NCBI GenBank assembly: GCA_029204225.1
Contig: CM055111.1
Location: forward strand, 1,373,578-1,437,577
Direction of reading: 5' to 3'
DNA length: 64,000 nucleotides
Source: Diphasiastrum complanatum
Taxonomy: Eukaryota; Streptophyta; Lycopodiopsida; Lycopodiales; Lycopodiaceae
The notes beneath the pieces are model-generated. The model did not search any database. It saw nothing but the letters and a program-made list of their open reading frames with translations, and was not told the DNA's origin. The position numbers were made by a program, and so were the translations under genes. This document shows positions 52,371-63,589 of this stretch, one piece after another (positions within the stretch are counted from its first letter, which is position 1; every line of letters starts with the position of its first letter).

Positions 52371-53340
52371 TACATCTATTTGTTCTTTTTCAAAAGGACT
52401 TGTCTTGCATCTTCGCTTAGCTTTCTTAGCAGGAATTGAATCTCGATTTTTCCTTTGCCTTTATCCAATAAGGGTGGCACTGTCTCTGAATCAATCTTTT
52501 AAAGGAGATTTTTCCATTTCAGGATCGTATTATAATGTTGCTTAGCTTGTTTCTTCGTCATCAATCCTGTGATTCTGTCTTCCTTTAATATAACTACTTT
52601 GGACGTTTTTACTGTGAGTTCATCAAGAACATTACTCACTCCAAATCTGGTCAGATCCATATGATTTAGAATCTGCTCATCCGTAAGTTCTGCATTGCCA
52701 TCATAAGTCAAGGCATGACTCACAGGACTGAGTTCATCCTCAATCGGATCTGGTATAGGTTCCAAATTGATATCCCGGCTACATTCAACACATTCAGTGG
52801 AAACGTGATTGGTGTATCCAAAGTTCGATCTAATAAGAAAATCTCGCTCAAATCTGATTGATTATCTTGTTGACACATATATCCTGTTGTACAATCAATT
52901 GTTGCAAGAGCTTCATTCCAATTGACAGTATCCGTTTGAAAATCGTAATAAACTCTCAAATTTTTCTCTAGTCAAAGTATGATATGTTGTTGATGAATTG
53001 TCATCCTCTTTTTGAACCACTGGTTTGATATTTCAAGTTGTAGGATTAATTTTAACTACACGTTCGTGATTTTCAAAAGTTAATTACTTGCACAACTTGT
53101 AATCATGGACGTTCTAATAAAATTTGGTAGACATTTGGTGTTTCTGGTAAGTCCATCACTACGAAAGTAATGACGAACTATACTCCCGCAATTCTAACAA
53201 GTATATCTTCCACCATTCCTGGTGGACAAACTGTCGTTTGATCAGCTAGCTTAATAGCAAAAGTAGCAGACTTAATCTTTGTAAGGCCCCATTTTGCACA
53301 TAGCTTTGTTGTTCACTTTTCCAAGCGGCTCCAACATGGA
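52371..53340 (-). pseudogene. Gypsy protease and protease-RT spacer
   Basis: Near 53300-53110 the minus strand reads ATFAIKLADQTTVCPPGMVE, DILVRIAGV, stop, FVITFVVMDLPETPNVYQIL, LERP, the distal half of a gypsy retropepsin. The active-site DTGA-type motif is not clearly readable. Acidic spacer frames (52499-52959) follow to RT. Confidence 0.7.
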
Positions 53341-54353
53341 GTACTTCGTTAGATTCTTCAAATCCAGCACAAAAAAGTGGCTCCTGATGGACTTCTGGTT
53401 CTTCTTGAGCTAACTTTTGCGCTGACTTCTTTTGCTTTTGGCAATAATTTCAGGAACTCTCCCAATGAAATATTGATCTTTCTAGACAAAATGTTCATGA
53501 GTAGTTCTGTATGCGGTGCTTCTAGTTCAGTCATCTTGAAGGGTTCTTCAAGATGATGTAACTGATCATTCATATCCGTACGTAAATTTCTTAGCAGCTG
53601 CAATGGTGAAGCCTAAACTTCAGCTATTGCTTTAGCAACTTCAAGCTCCTCTTCTTCTTGCAGATGTTTCTCAAACTCATTGAGCAGCATTTCTGCAGTA
53701 GCATTGGCATTCGTTGATGCAATGGTGGTGGATGTCGTAGTAGTCTGTCCTGCTGTATAAGGCAACATACTGATATTTGGCTCCTCATCTGAATCTTCAT
53801 CCTTCTCCCGAATTGCATTGTCCATATCATTTTTCAAGAGTGCATACTCATTATGGCATTTCAACTCACGTCTGATCCATTTAGGTAGACCTGACAAAAA
53901 TCACATAATCATGGCATTTTTGTTAATTAGCTCAGGTTCGCATTTAGATCTAAGACGTTTCACCCGTTCAATGTAATCTCGAACCATTTCCTGTTTTCCC
54001 ATTTTAATTTTACTTAAAAGTAGGAAAGGATCTTCCATAAACTTTTGTGGTCTAAACCGTGTGATCAGGGCTCGCTTAACAACCTCCCAATCTGTACACT
54101 CAGTTTCATCTTGATTATAGTACCAATCTTGTGCTGCGCTTGTTAAGGCCATAGGAAACAGCTTAAGTTTATCTTGAGGATAAATCTCACCATAGACTTT
54201 ACAGGATTCAGCATAGATCTGAAGAAATCTAACTGGATTCGTTAATCCATTATATTTGGATAGATCCAATCGAGGTGCTCTTCTAGCAATAATTGGATTG
54301 ACTTCCTGTGGAGTAGCTCCAGGGGTAGCCATCTTCACAAATTTAGATCAAAT
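53341..54353 (-). pseudogene. gag: Gypsy gag
   Basis: 53901-54338 (145 residues): DLSKYNGLTNPVRFLQIYAE, KLKLFPMALTSAAQDWYYNQ, VVKRALITRFRPQKFMEDPF, DYIERVKRLRSKC. After a stop, 53613-53897: MSGLPKWIRRELKCHNEYAL, NAIREKDEDSDEEPNISM and a coiled-coil-like Glu-rich end. No zinc knuckle is obvious. This is the best gag of the lineage whose LTR is also at 16.7-17.4 kb. Confidence 0.85.
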
Positions 54354-55260
54354 AGATAATGAGATTGGATCTAGATTTTTCAAAAAACTATCTCAGATTA
54401 GATCTACTAGATCTATTCCACTTTTCAAGAATCTGATTCTATTTGATAAAAACTTTTCAAAATTTAATCAATCGATACTTCTCAAAAATGATAAATCTCT
54501 CGAAATTTAAATCAGAATATATCAGATTTGATCCAAATTTTGACAGATACTTGATCTGAAAAATCAGAAACTAAAAATAGGTCTGGTGAAGGTTGTCTCG
54601 GCGAAGGTTCAACAGTGCTATTTTGGGGAAAAACTCTCTGAACACTTTTCTGGCAATTTGTAGGAAAATAACCTTTGCCAACCTCTCAGGTGAAGGTTCT
54701 GACATAGATACAACTACGGAAAATCGGACGAAGGTTTTTAACACAAGAAATTATAGTTTCTGTAGTCTGGTGAGGGTAAAATTCAAGAATTTATGTGATC
54801 TGATCAAGAAGAATATTCGTTGAACTCAAAACATAGTATCTCACTATAAATACATGTTTTGGAATCTCGATGAAGGTTCTGGCGAAGTATCAGGAGTAAA
54901 ATTGGTATTTTTGCAAAATAGTGACTTTTTTGGCAAAAATACGGCAATATGACAACTGATCTTCTGAAAACCTTTTTATTTTTGGTATTATTCTTCGCCG
55001 ACCTAGCAGTCGATAGATCTAAATCACACCTAAGCACAGTGAATCGGGCGAAGATTCTTTTTTTGTATTTTTAGGATTTTGACGATTTTTTGGTGTTTTT
55101 TAACGGTTTTTTTGATGTTTCTGGAAATTCACTGGGAATTAACCTTTGCCCTTCAAACTGAAAGTTTTGTAAAAAAAACCAAAGGTGTCTTCAATTCGGC
55201 AAAGGTTTCTTGAAAGAGAGTAAAAAGTTATCAGCTCTGATGACGAATTTTGTCTCTTTT
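54354..55260 (-). other. Gypsy leader rich in GGCGAAGGTT motifs
   Basis: At least eight variants of ggcgaaggtt(c/t)t in either orientation lie between 54582 and 55210 (examples near 54585, 54600, 54670, 54700, 54725, 54870, 55143 and 55198). No PBS or 5' LTR is recognisable at the upper end. Confidence 0.6.
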
Positions 55261-58200
55261 TTGACCAAATCTGGCAGATTTGATTGATTTTTGTTATTTT
55301 TTCTAATATCTCAGATTCAAATGGATCTTAAGATTGGTGAATGAACAATGAACTGCAGACTACTAGGGACCTGTTTTAGCCAATACCACCAGGATTTAAT
55401 ACAAGGATTAATGCATCTGGCAGATCGAGAAACTATGACTGTATGTATTCACAAGAAATGGACGCATCAAATGAACCAAGCGCAGGAGGGTCACAACCAC
55501 CTAGCAACCAACGTGCAGTGGAACAACACAAGAAATTGGCAAGATTCATGCTAGAAGAACGATAGCGGACAAACACATAAAAATGAGAGCTGCAAGAAGA
55601 ACTCAGAAGACAGAAACACGCTACTATTCGAGCCACCAATGATTTCAATAGTGCCCAGCGGGACCGAGATATGTGGAAGCATAAATACACCGAACTCAAG
55701 GACATGAGCGATCGGAGAAAAGTAAGATATGACGAGGAGTTCAAGGGACAAGGAAGATCATTGCCAACTTAAAAAATCGAATTGGCCACTACAAAAAACA
55801 CCACAACCATGATAGCCCAACTGTTGCATGAGTACCAACAGAAGGAAAAAGAGAAAGGGAAATCTAACATCACCAGTTCAAGGAACGCACTACCATCCTA
55901 CCCCATGCAGGGAAAGGAAATTCTCTCCATTTTGTACTTGCCGCCGGTGGAATTTCCACTTCATGACCAACCCATTGAGATAAGACCACCAGCTCCCATC
56001 TCCGGTTTAGGTGGCCACTCATCCCCGACAGTTTCGAGGATTACAAGGATGCTTGTGAAAGCTCATCTGGATTCTCTATCACTGCCGCACACCACAAAGA
56101 TGAGCTTGTTCGGCTGGCTGGTCATTATGCCCATTATCTACAAAAGTAGCTGCTTCAATCTTGGGGCCCTAGGATAAAACCGACAAAGATCCACCTCACC
56201 AAATGGTGGTACAACCCAAATGAAGCGATGGAGCCAGGAACCAGAAGCGATTAAGGACACCATACAAAATCCTTGTGGTTAGCATCACCCAACAAGGGTG
56301 CCGATATTTTCACACGAAAGATCGGACTATTGTTGAGCAATTTTACAGTTTTGTATAAAAATCGGCATGAAAAACCCAGCTATTACTGGTAAAATACACA
56401 GTTGCCCGTAGAAGTGGGTCCCAGCCCACCCAAAATGTGGCTAGAGAAAATTTTGAGGCCTTAGAAATGGCCCATAGACTAGTTTACGGCCTTAGAATTG
56501 GCCCGATTATACTAGCCGGCAAGTCTGAGCAAATTTTCAATGTACTCCATTACTTTTATTAATGAAAAAATTGCCTACTGTGTTTTTCAGGGAACTTGTT
56601 GCCTTGAAGAAACCCCAAGTCATGAGTGCTCGCCAGTAACAACACACGGAAAAAATCAGCAAAATCAACTCACAACAAACGGTCGAAAATTATGGGACAG
56701 GGTCAAGGAAACTGCAGTAAAAATATTGGCAAATTCTAGTGCAAGTCGAAATGGCACATTGAAAGACAAACCACCTCGACGGCTTGAGCCATGGGCCACA
56801 AACATGCAAATGAAAAATACAAGTGGAGGCCAAAAGTGCATAGCAAAAATATCCTACCTAAAAGTGGTAGGGGTTGACCACAAGTAGCAAAGAGGACTAC
56901 CCAATTAAGAAAGACAAGCAAGTGAAGTACTTGCCATTTACACCACCAACAAGTGCAAAAGAGGAAAGTGGCTCACACAAGTGGTACCCCAGTACCAGTG
57001 AACCAAAACATCTTTTCAAGACAAAGGGGGTACCACTTCAAGTCCAATCACAACTAAGAGCCATGTACAAAGCGGGACACCTTTCATGAAAGGCTTGAAG
57101 CATGAAAATTTGGCATTGTGAAGGGGAAAGCTTGGAGGGATGCCTATAAAGAGGAGGGGCCTCTTCTTGCATGAACGTGGGAGAATGGAAGAATGTTGAG
57201 TGGAAGGGTGAGATGATGAAGGAGAACTTTTGTTTGTATGTTATTGGTAGAGTGAGTTGTGGTTAATCTTTGGCAATGTTACGTGAGAGAGTATGGCTAT
57301 AAGAGAACCGCCATTATGTGGATTATGCAAAACAGCGAGTTGATGTCAGAATGAGATGTTCTTTGAGAGCGAGAGAGGGAGTTTATGTCATGATCAAAGC
57401 CTGTGAGGGTCCATTCTGTAAGGGAGAGAGAGCTCTTCTTTCCATGTTTTAGGAGCCAACTTCACGAGAGGTTGAGGCCATGATTTTTTGGGGTCCACCG
57501 TAGAGGGAGGGAGATGGCTCGATCCACAAGAGAGGAAAGTAATAGTTCCTTTTGAGAGAGAAAGGGATGGATTTACAAATTCTGTGCATGAACACCCGAG
57601 AGCCATGGGCAGCTACTGCCACTTGATCGTCATTTCAGATATGTAAGTTCTACTATCAGAGCATCATCCCAGAGCTAGGATCAGACCACTCACTCTAAAA
57701 TCTTCTGAATAAGAGTGAAGACCTTGTTTTATGGTCTAGTAACATAGGCAACACGGAGAGTGGCCAGAGCACCGTCGTTGACGTTCTATCCACAAGATCA
57801 CATATTCGAATCAGTATGTGGCTCTAGAATACACAGCTTCGTTGGCCACGCCTGCTAAAAAGTCATCCAGACAATTTTGAGGCTACTGTCGTCTAGGCGT
57901 ATTGACTAAAGTTCCATGCAAATTTGATGAAGTTGAGTATATCCCATTGTTTACATTTGAGGCTAGCATAATTTCTGTCCTCTGGGAACACCATCATGTC
58001 TCCCTTCTGATCTTAGGCTGTTGTTTTTCTGAAACACCCGCCGCCTCACAATCATCATCATTAGAGTACCTGGCTGCTACTGTTGAAGCCTCATTCCCGA
58101 GCGGTGCTGTGATGAAAAAACTTACCTTCATCTCGATGATGCATTGAATGTTGATGATCGCGTGTATCTAGACTACTGGTAACAGAACTTCATTCTAGAG

Positions 58201-58330
58201 AGTCATTGTCCCTCAGATAACTCATATTTGCTTTCAATTGGTTGCATAGCATCTGAATTCTACTAGGGAAGCCTCACTCCAGAGTTGTAATTGAAGGAGC
58301 CAGTCGGGTCAGCAGGGGGCGGATCGGATA
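55261..58330. other. Unassigned 3-kb block
   Basis: Plus-strand fragments read NQRAVEQHKKLARFMLEER and FNSAQRDRDMWKHKYTELKD (charged, coiled-coil-like) near 55500-55740, then a 131-residue frame at 55782-56177 (QLLHEYQQKEKEKGKSNITS, LYLPPVEFPLHDQPIEIRPP) of unknown family. It may be a degraded gag-like or accessory frame. A 31-bp ggccttagaa..tggccc segment is repeated at 56457-56520. A promoter-like gcctataaagagg is at 57143, and ctatcagagcatc at about 57655 vaguely resembles a copia primer site. No domain recognised beyond this. Confidence 0.35.
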
Positions 58331-58331
58331 T

Positions 58332-58567
58332 TTAATTGTTACACCTTAACACCCTTTTTGCTCCTTTCCAATGACACATTAATGGACTTTGCATGTATTG
58401 ACTCAACTTGCCAACACAGAAACTAAGATCTAGTCTAGTGATAGTTAAGTATATCAAGGAACCAATAAGCATTCTATAGGTAGTGATGTCCTCAAAGGAT
58501 GCTTCATCACTTTGCTTAGAACCTTTTACACTTAGTTCCATAGGAGTTTCAACTCCTTTACAATCAA
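58332..58567 (-). pseudogene. Copia RT connection fragment in inverted orientation
   Basis: The minus strand reads CKGVETPMELSVKGSKQSDE, ASFEDITTYRMLIGSLIYLT, ITRLDLSFCVGKLSQYMQSP and HWKGAKRVLR. It is a relative of 60020-60235 on the plus strand (ETPMEQNVKDSNKGDERSFE, DITLFRSLIGSLIWLT). It abuts plus-strand integrase at about 58570. Confidence 0.82.
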
Positions 58568-58569
58568 TT

Positions 58570-58990
58570 ATTGTGAAGGTGAAGGAATAAAGAGAGAATT
58601 TTCTTGTGCCTATTCTCCATCTCAAAATGGAGTAGCTGAGAGGAAAAACAGATCTTTATGTGAGTGTGCTAAAGCAATTCGAGTAGCAGCTTCTTTGCCT
58701 ATTGAATATTGGGGTGAAGCTATAAATTGTGCAAACTATTTGTGCATTAGATTACCTCACAGTGCTCTTGCTGGAAATTCACCTTTTGAAGTCTTGTTTC
58801 AAAAAAAACCTACGGTAGATCACCTTTTTTTGGTTGTACTTGCTTTGTTAATATGCCCTTCGAAACAAGGAAAAGAGATGATCCTAATTCTGTTAAAGGG
58901 ATCATGGTTGGATATGCATCCAACAAGAAAGCTTACAGGATCTATGTTCCCTCTACCTCAACTACAATTGAGAGTAAAGATGTGATATTC
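58570..58990 (+). pseudogene. Copia integrase C-half, 5'-truncated
   Basis: EGIKREFSCAYSPSQNGVAE (catalytic Glu region), RKNRSLCECAKAIRVAASLP, IEYWGEAINCANYLCIRLPH and NSPFEVLFQKKPTVDHL, then a frameshift near 58,840 into MPFETRKRDDPNSVKGIMVG. The first two catalytic Asp regions are missing. Confidence 0.85.
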
Positions 58991-59880
58991 CATGAAGATC
59001 AAAAATACATTCTTGAGAAGGCCGAGTTCAAAGATTCTCACAAAGATACTCCAATCATCACCCTTGAAGATCATCATGGAGAGATGGGGCCGAGATTTGA
59101 GGAGGAGTCACCTCGAATTTTTTCACCAAGGAGATCTCAAAGAGAAAGGCCGGAGCCTAGAAGGCTTACCTATGAAGATAGAGGAAAGCAAGTGGAAATC
59201 AACTCCACTAATTGTGCCTATTTTATTTCTCATGAGGAGCCGAACGATGTATATGATGCTATCAACTCAAAGGAATGGTACCTTGCCACGAAGGAAGAAT
59301 ATGATGCTTTGATGGCCAATAATACATGGGAACTTGTGGATCTTCCATCCAACAAGCATACCATTGGTTGCAAATGGGTTTTTTGAGTCAAGCATAATCA
59401 AGATGGCACAATCAACAAGTACAAGGCTAGGCTTTGTGCTAAAGGATTTGCTCAAGTATATGGACTTGATTATGAGGAGACCTTTGCCCCAGTTGCAAAG
59501 ATGGTGTCAATTAGAATCATAATTTCTCTTGCTTGTTTTTTCAATTGGCAAATTCTTCAACTAGATGTTTCTAATGCATTTCGAAATGGCTATCTAGAAG
59601 AAGAGAGCTATATGGATCAACCTATTGGGTTCATCCATGATGAGGGAAAAGTTTGCTTGCTCTTCAAAAGTTGATATGGATTAAAGCAAGCCCCAAGGTC
59701 ATGGTATTCTCAACTTAACAACTTCCTTGAGTCACTAGGATTTAATCTTAGTAACTATGATCCTTCCTTATATGTCAAGTTTTTTGATAAAGATATTGTC
59801 ATCCTTCTTATTTATGTTGATGATATCATTCTGACAGGAAGTTGTATCAAGTTAGTTGAGGAAACCAAGATTGCACTTGG
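58853..59880 (+). pseudogene. Copia integrase tail, linker and reverse transcriptase
   Basis: An open 177-residue stretch: YASNKKAYRIYVPSTSTTIE, PRRSQRERPEPRRLTYEDRG, SHEEPNDVYDAINSKEWYLA, HTIGCKWVF then TGA. RT continues YKARLCAKGFAQVYGLDYEE, LDVSNAFRNGYLEEESYMDQ (LNG changed to RNG), a stop in KS*YGLKQAPRSW and the catalytic box LLIYVDDIILTGS near 59815. Few lesions; a fairly young copy. Confidence 0.88.
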
Positions 59881-60823
59881 AAAAGTATTCAAGATGCAAG
59901 ATCTTGGAAAAATACACTATATTCTAGGATTAAAGATTGACTTTCTTAAAGATAAAGCTTTCATATGTCAATCTAAGTATGCTCTTTCAATGTTAAAAAA
60001 GTTCAATATGTTGAATTGTAAGAGTATAGAAACACCTATGGAGCAAAATGTAAAGGACTCTAACAAAGGTGATGAAAGATCCTTCGAGGACATCACACTT
60101 TTTAGAAGTCTTATAGGCTCCTTAATTTGGCTCACAATAACTAGACCTGACATAAGCTTTAGTGCTCATAAGTTGAGCCAGGCTATGCAAAATCCTTCAA
60201 TTTATCATTGAAAAAAGGCCAAGAGAGTGCTTAGATATATCTCTTCAACTTTTGATTTTGGTTTATTATATAAAAGTGAATATCTTTCTATTATTTGTTA
60301 TTCTGACTCGGATTTTACAAGTGATAGAGCAGATCGGAAATCTACAAGTGCTTATGTTATATATCTTGGAAGAAACTTGATACCTTGGCTTTCCAAAAGA
60401 CAAGATACTGTATCACTCTCATCATGTGAAGCTGAGTACAAAGCGCTCACTACAACAACAAAGGAAGTGCTTTGGATCAAGAGGTTACTAGTGGAGCTAA
60501 AGATAATTATGGAAGAAAATATACCTATGATCATGTGTGACAACATTTCAGCTGAAGCCCTTGCCAACAACCCAATATTCCATGCAAGGAGCAAACATAT
60601 CGAAGTTGCACATCACTTCGTGAGAGAGAAGCTCATTGGAGGTGAAATCAAATTGGAGCACATCGACACATCATCTTGCATTGCAGATATGCTCACCAAA
60701 CCTTTGGGCAAAAGTCCTTTAACAAGCATAGAGACAACCTTGGAATTATACCAAGATCCATGTTCAAATCAATATAGATCCTTTTTAGGAGGAGTGTTAA
60801 AATTGAGAAACAATCCATATTGA
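59881..60823 (+). pseudogene. Copia RT thumb and RNase H
   Basis: 59894-60211: MQDLGKIHYILGLKIDFLKD, SKYALSMLKKFNMLNCKSIE, SLIGSLIWLTITRPDISFSA, then TGA in place of the Trp codon of HWKKAKRVL. 60227-60823 (198 residues): FGLLYKSEYLSIICYSDSDF, DRKSTSAYVIYLGR, SLSSCEAEYKALTTTTKEVL, DNISAEALANNPIFHARSKH, IEVAHHFVREKL and ADMLTKPLGKSP. RNase H catalytic Asp/Glu residues are present. A PPT (ggaggag) and LTR follow. Confidence 0.88.
60788..60797 (+). promoter_or_regulatory. Polypurine tract
   Basis: aggaggag lies immediately before TGTTAAAATTGAG. Confidence 0.8.
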
Positions 60824-62158
60824 TTTCTTGGCTTGCAACAAATGTTGTACCATGCAAGTATGTAGCTCATTAATGCAAAATGCCAAGTTTGGCCTACATA
60901 GAACTCGAGCTACATGGTTATGTATTGTCTAGTTTGATAAATGCAACTTGCATATAGTTTGTAGACATAGAATTAGCATGATTATGCTTGTAGAAACTCG
61001 TGGCAACTCACATGCATTAATTGTAAGTGATCCATAGTGACATGCAAGACATGCACAAAGTTTATTGGACACATGCATGATGATTTGGACATTTCTAGTT
61101 AGAACTAGTACACTTGTAAAAAGTGTGAAAATTGTCAACATTTCCTAGCTAGTTTGAGGCCTAAATTGGCTAAAATTGTAAATAGTTTTGGTTCTGGAGT
61201 TTCACACGTGTGAACCAGGCCACAATGTTTTTATTTACTGTATTTTTTCAGTATGATGAAGTGTCAAACTTCATACCCTTCAAAATGAGACCATTTTGAT
61301 GTATTTTGGTCATATAAGCCATTTTTAGCTATTTTTCCTATATAGGGAATATCTAGGGTCAAGTACCTTCTAGAGAGAGGAGAGAGAGTCATCTTCCTCA
61401 TCCATAAATAGTAGGGAAGTCGTGGAGAACAGGTTGGAGAAACCTTTTGTATGCTTCATTGAGATCAATAGATCATTGTCATTGTTTCTTCCTCCATTGA
61501 GAGCATTGTTGTGTGTATTGTCTTCAAGCTATTGTGTATGATCTTAGGTGCTTTCCAAAAGTGGTAGGCTGATGTATTATGGACTGTATAATGCTATTTT
61601 GGGCCGCACTTGATGTTTATGGAAGTTTCCATTTGTGATAAATGCTTTTTGATCAAGTTCTTTGCATTCTAGGTAGCATAGAATGTGTTGCCAATTCCTA
61701 GCTTATGTAGTTTGGAGTGCAAGCATTCAAGCCAATGATCTTGGAGTTTAGATCCACTTAGGATCTGTATTTTTCACAAAAAGTTGGTAGAATTTCATGC
61801 ATGACAAGTGACAAATGTCACATAGACTCTAGATGTCACTGTAGATGTCATTTTGGAATGGATAGATATGATTCTACCTTGAGCTACCTCAATCTCCATA
61901 AATATGTGTAGTTTTCCACACAATTAATACTGAAGAACCAAAGTTTTGTAGCTATCTCATGTCATTTTGGATCTAAACAAATATTGCTTGTTATCTCTCT
62001 AGCTGTCTCCCTCTAACTCGTATTGAGGCTAATGCTCATACATTGAAATCTTATATTTTTTCATTCTTTGATCATTGCTATTATATTCTGTTGATTAGCA
62101 TGCTAGATTGTGGATTAGCCATTTCTTCTGAACTAGATTTTGTTGATCAATCTAGAAT
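60798..62158 (+). mobile_element. 3' LTR of the plus-strand copia (right end tentative)
   Basis: Starts TGTTAAAATTGAG after the PPT. A possible end is ..tagaatca at 62158, where ggttatagagcc follows. It includes cacacgtgtg at 61203 and CATGCA-rich segments near 61020-61085 that match 63655-63735. If the end is right the LTR is about 1.36 kb, long for copia, so it may hold a nested piece. Confidence 0.55.
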
Positions 62159-63589
62159 CAGGTTATAGAGCCAATCACAAAGCTTAATTAAGATCAGTCA
62201 CTCTTGTGGACATTCCCCACACGTGTGAATTCTGGAAATTTTGTCATCAACCATATTTTATAATACTATCTTTTCATTGTTTTTACATATTTAATACATA
62301 ATAGACAATATTATGAGATGAGATTTTTTATTTGAGAACTTGAATAGTCTCAAAATAGTTAAACATGGGAAAAACAATGCACATAGATTCCAAATAAAAC
62401 AACCATTAATATATACTTTTGATAGAATGATACAACAAATATTTCAATATCGTCTTGCATAAGTCATAAAGATGATAAAGCCGACTTCTCGTCCATGAGC
62501 AAGTGACAAAAAAATTGAGTTAAAACCAAAGCACTGGAAACATTGTTGCTTTGATACCAATAATTGAGTCCACCTTCCACAATTGGATCTGTGAGGTCTG
62601 AAGATTTATTCTTAAGTTCCTTACAGACATCAGGAATAAAATAGTTCATATATGAGACCGAATATATATAAAATACCTAATCTATCAATTTTCTTATCGA
62701 TCGATTCGTCAAATGCTATATATCGTTCAAAATAAAAAAAATGTCTGCTTGAGACGAATCAATTTTTTAACAACTATATTTTTATATACGGTTTCCAATC
62801 ATTGGGAAGGGCTTTCAAGAAAAAGAAACAATTGATTTTGTTATATATCTATCTAGATCCTCTGTAGTATGTACAAACACATCCAAAGATTTTTTACTCT
62901 CTGAAGAGGAATCCGGTAAAACATTTAGTCCAGGGGTCTGAGGAAGGTCCCCTTGAATTTGCAGTGTATCAAGAATTAATTAGGCTGGCCCATCATCTAC
63001 TTAGCGACAATTAAAGAGCCTTATTTTTTTTTAGGCGGAGGGAAATGAGAGGGGATCTTTCTATCTTTCTACTTTTGCCCTAGATGGCCCAACTTCATCA
63101 TCAGTTGGCTAGTCAATCTTGTTCTTCCATTGGTTGGCCTTGGTTTCTCACTTGACTAGCCTTGTCTGGTTCCTTCTCTTTTGGACAGGGACTCAAACTC
63201 TGGGAGCAGGTCAGGGATGCAGAGGTAGCTTGAACACTTGCTCGTACTGGTTTCTTAATCTGAAGACAAGCTTCATATCTTTGGGTATGATAGTCACCCT
63301 CTTTGCATGAATATTAGCAAGCATAGTATCTTAAAAAAATATCACATGATCATCTTCTTAAGCTGTATGCAAAGCTTCTATTCTTGTCACACACCATTTC
63401 ACATCCCTAGACAAAGATCTTGTCAAATCTCTCTGTAAAGAATTGTAAAACATATCTATCTTATGTATGTTGATTTTTCTACCCATGTAAATTGATTGTA
63501 CATATTTAAGGTGTGTGAAGTGAGCATAGATCCTTGTAGAATAGGGCGAGTTTGAGTTAGATAGATCTAGATTTGATGACATGCAAATT
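62159..63589. other. Spacer; no gene recognised
   Basis: ggttatagagcc at 62163 recalls aggttatagaacc at 17398. tggtatcaaagc (minus, 62548-62559) resembles a copia primer site. cacacgtgtg recurs at 62218. No domain-bearing frame on either strand. Confidence 0.3.

Noticed and set aside
62548-62559. Copia PBS on the minus strand (tggtatcaaagc)
   Set aside because: No TG..CA LTR end adjoins it and no gag follows; kept only as a note in the spacer entry.
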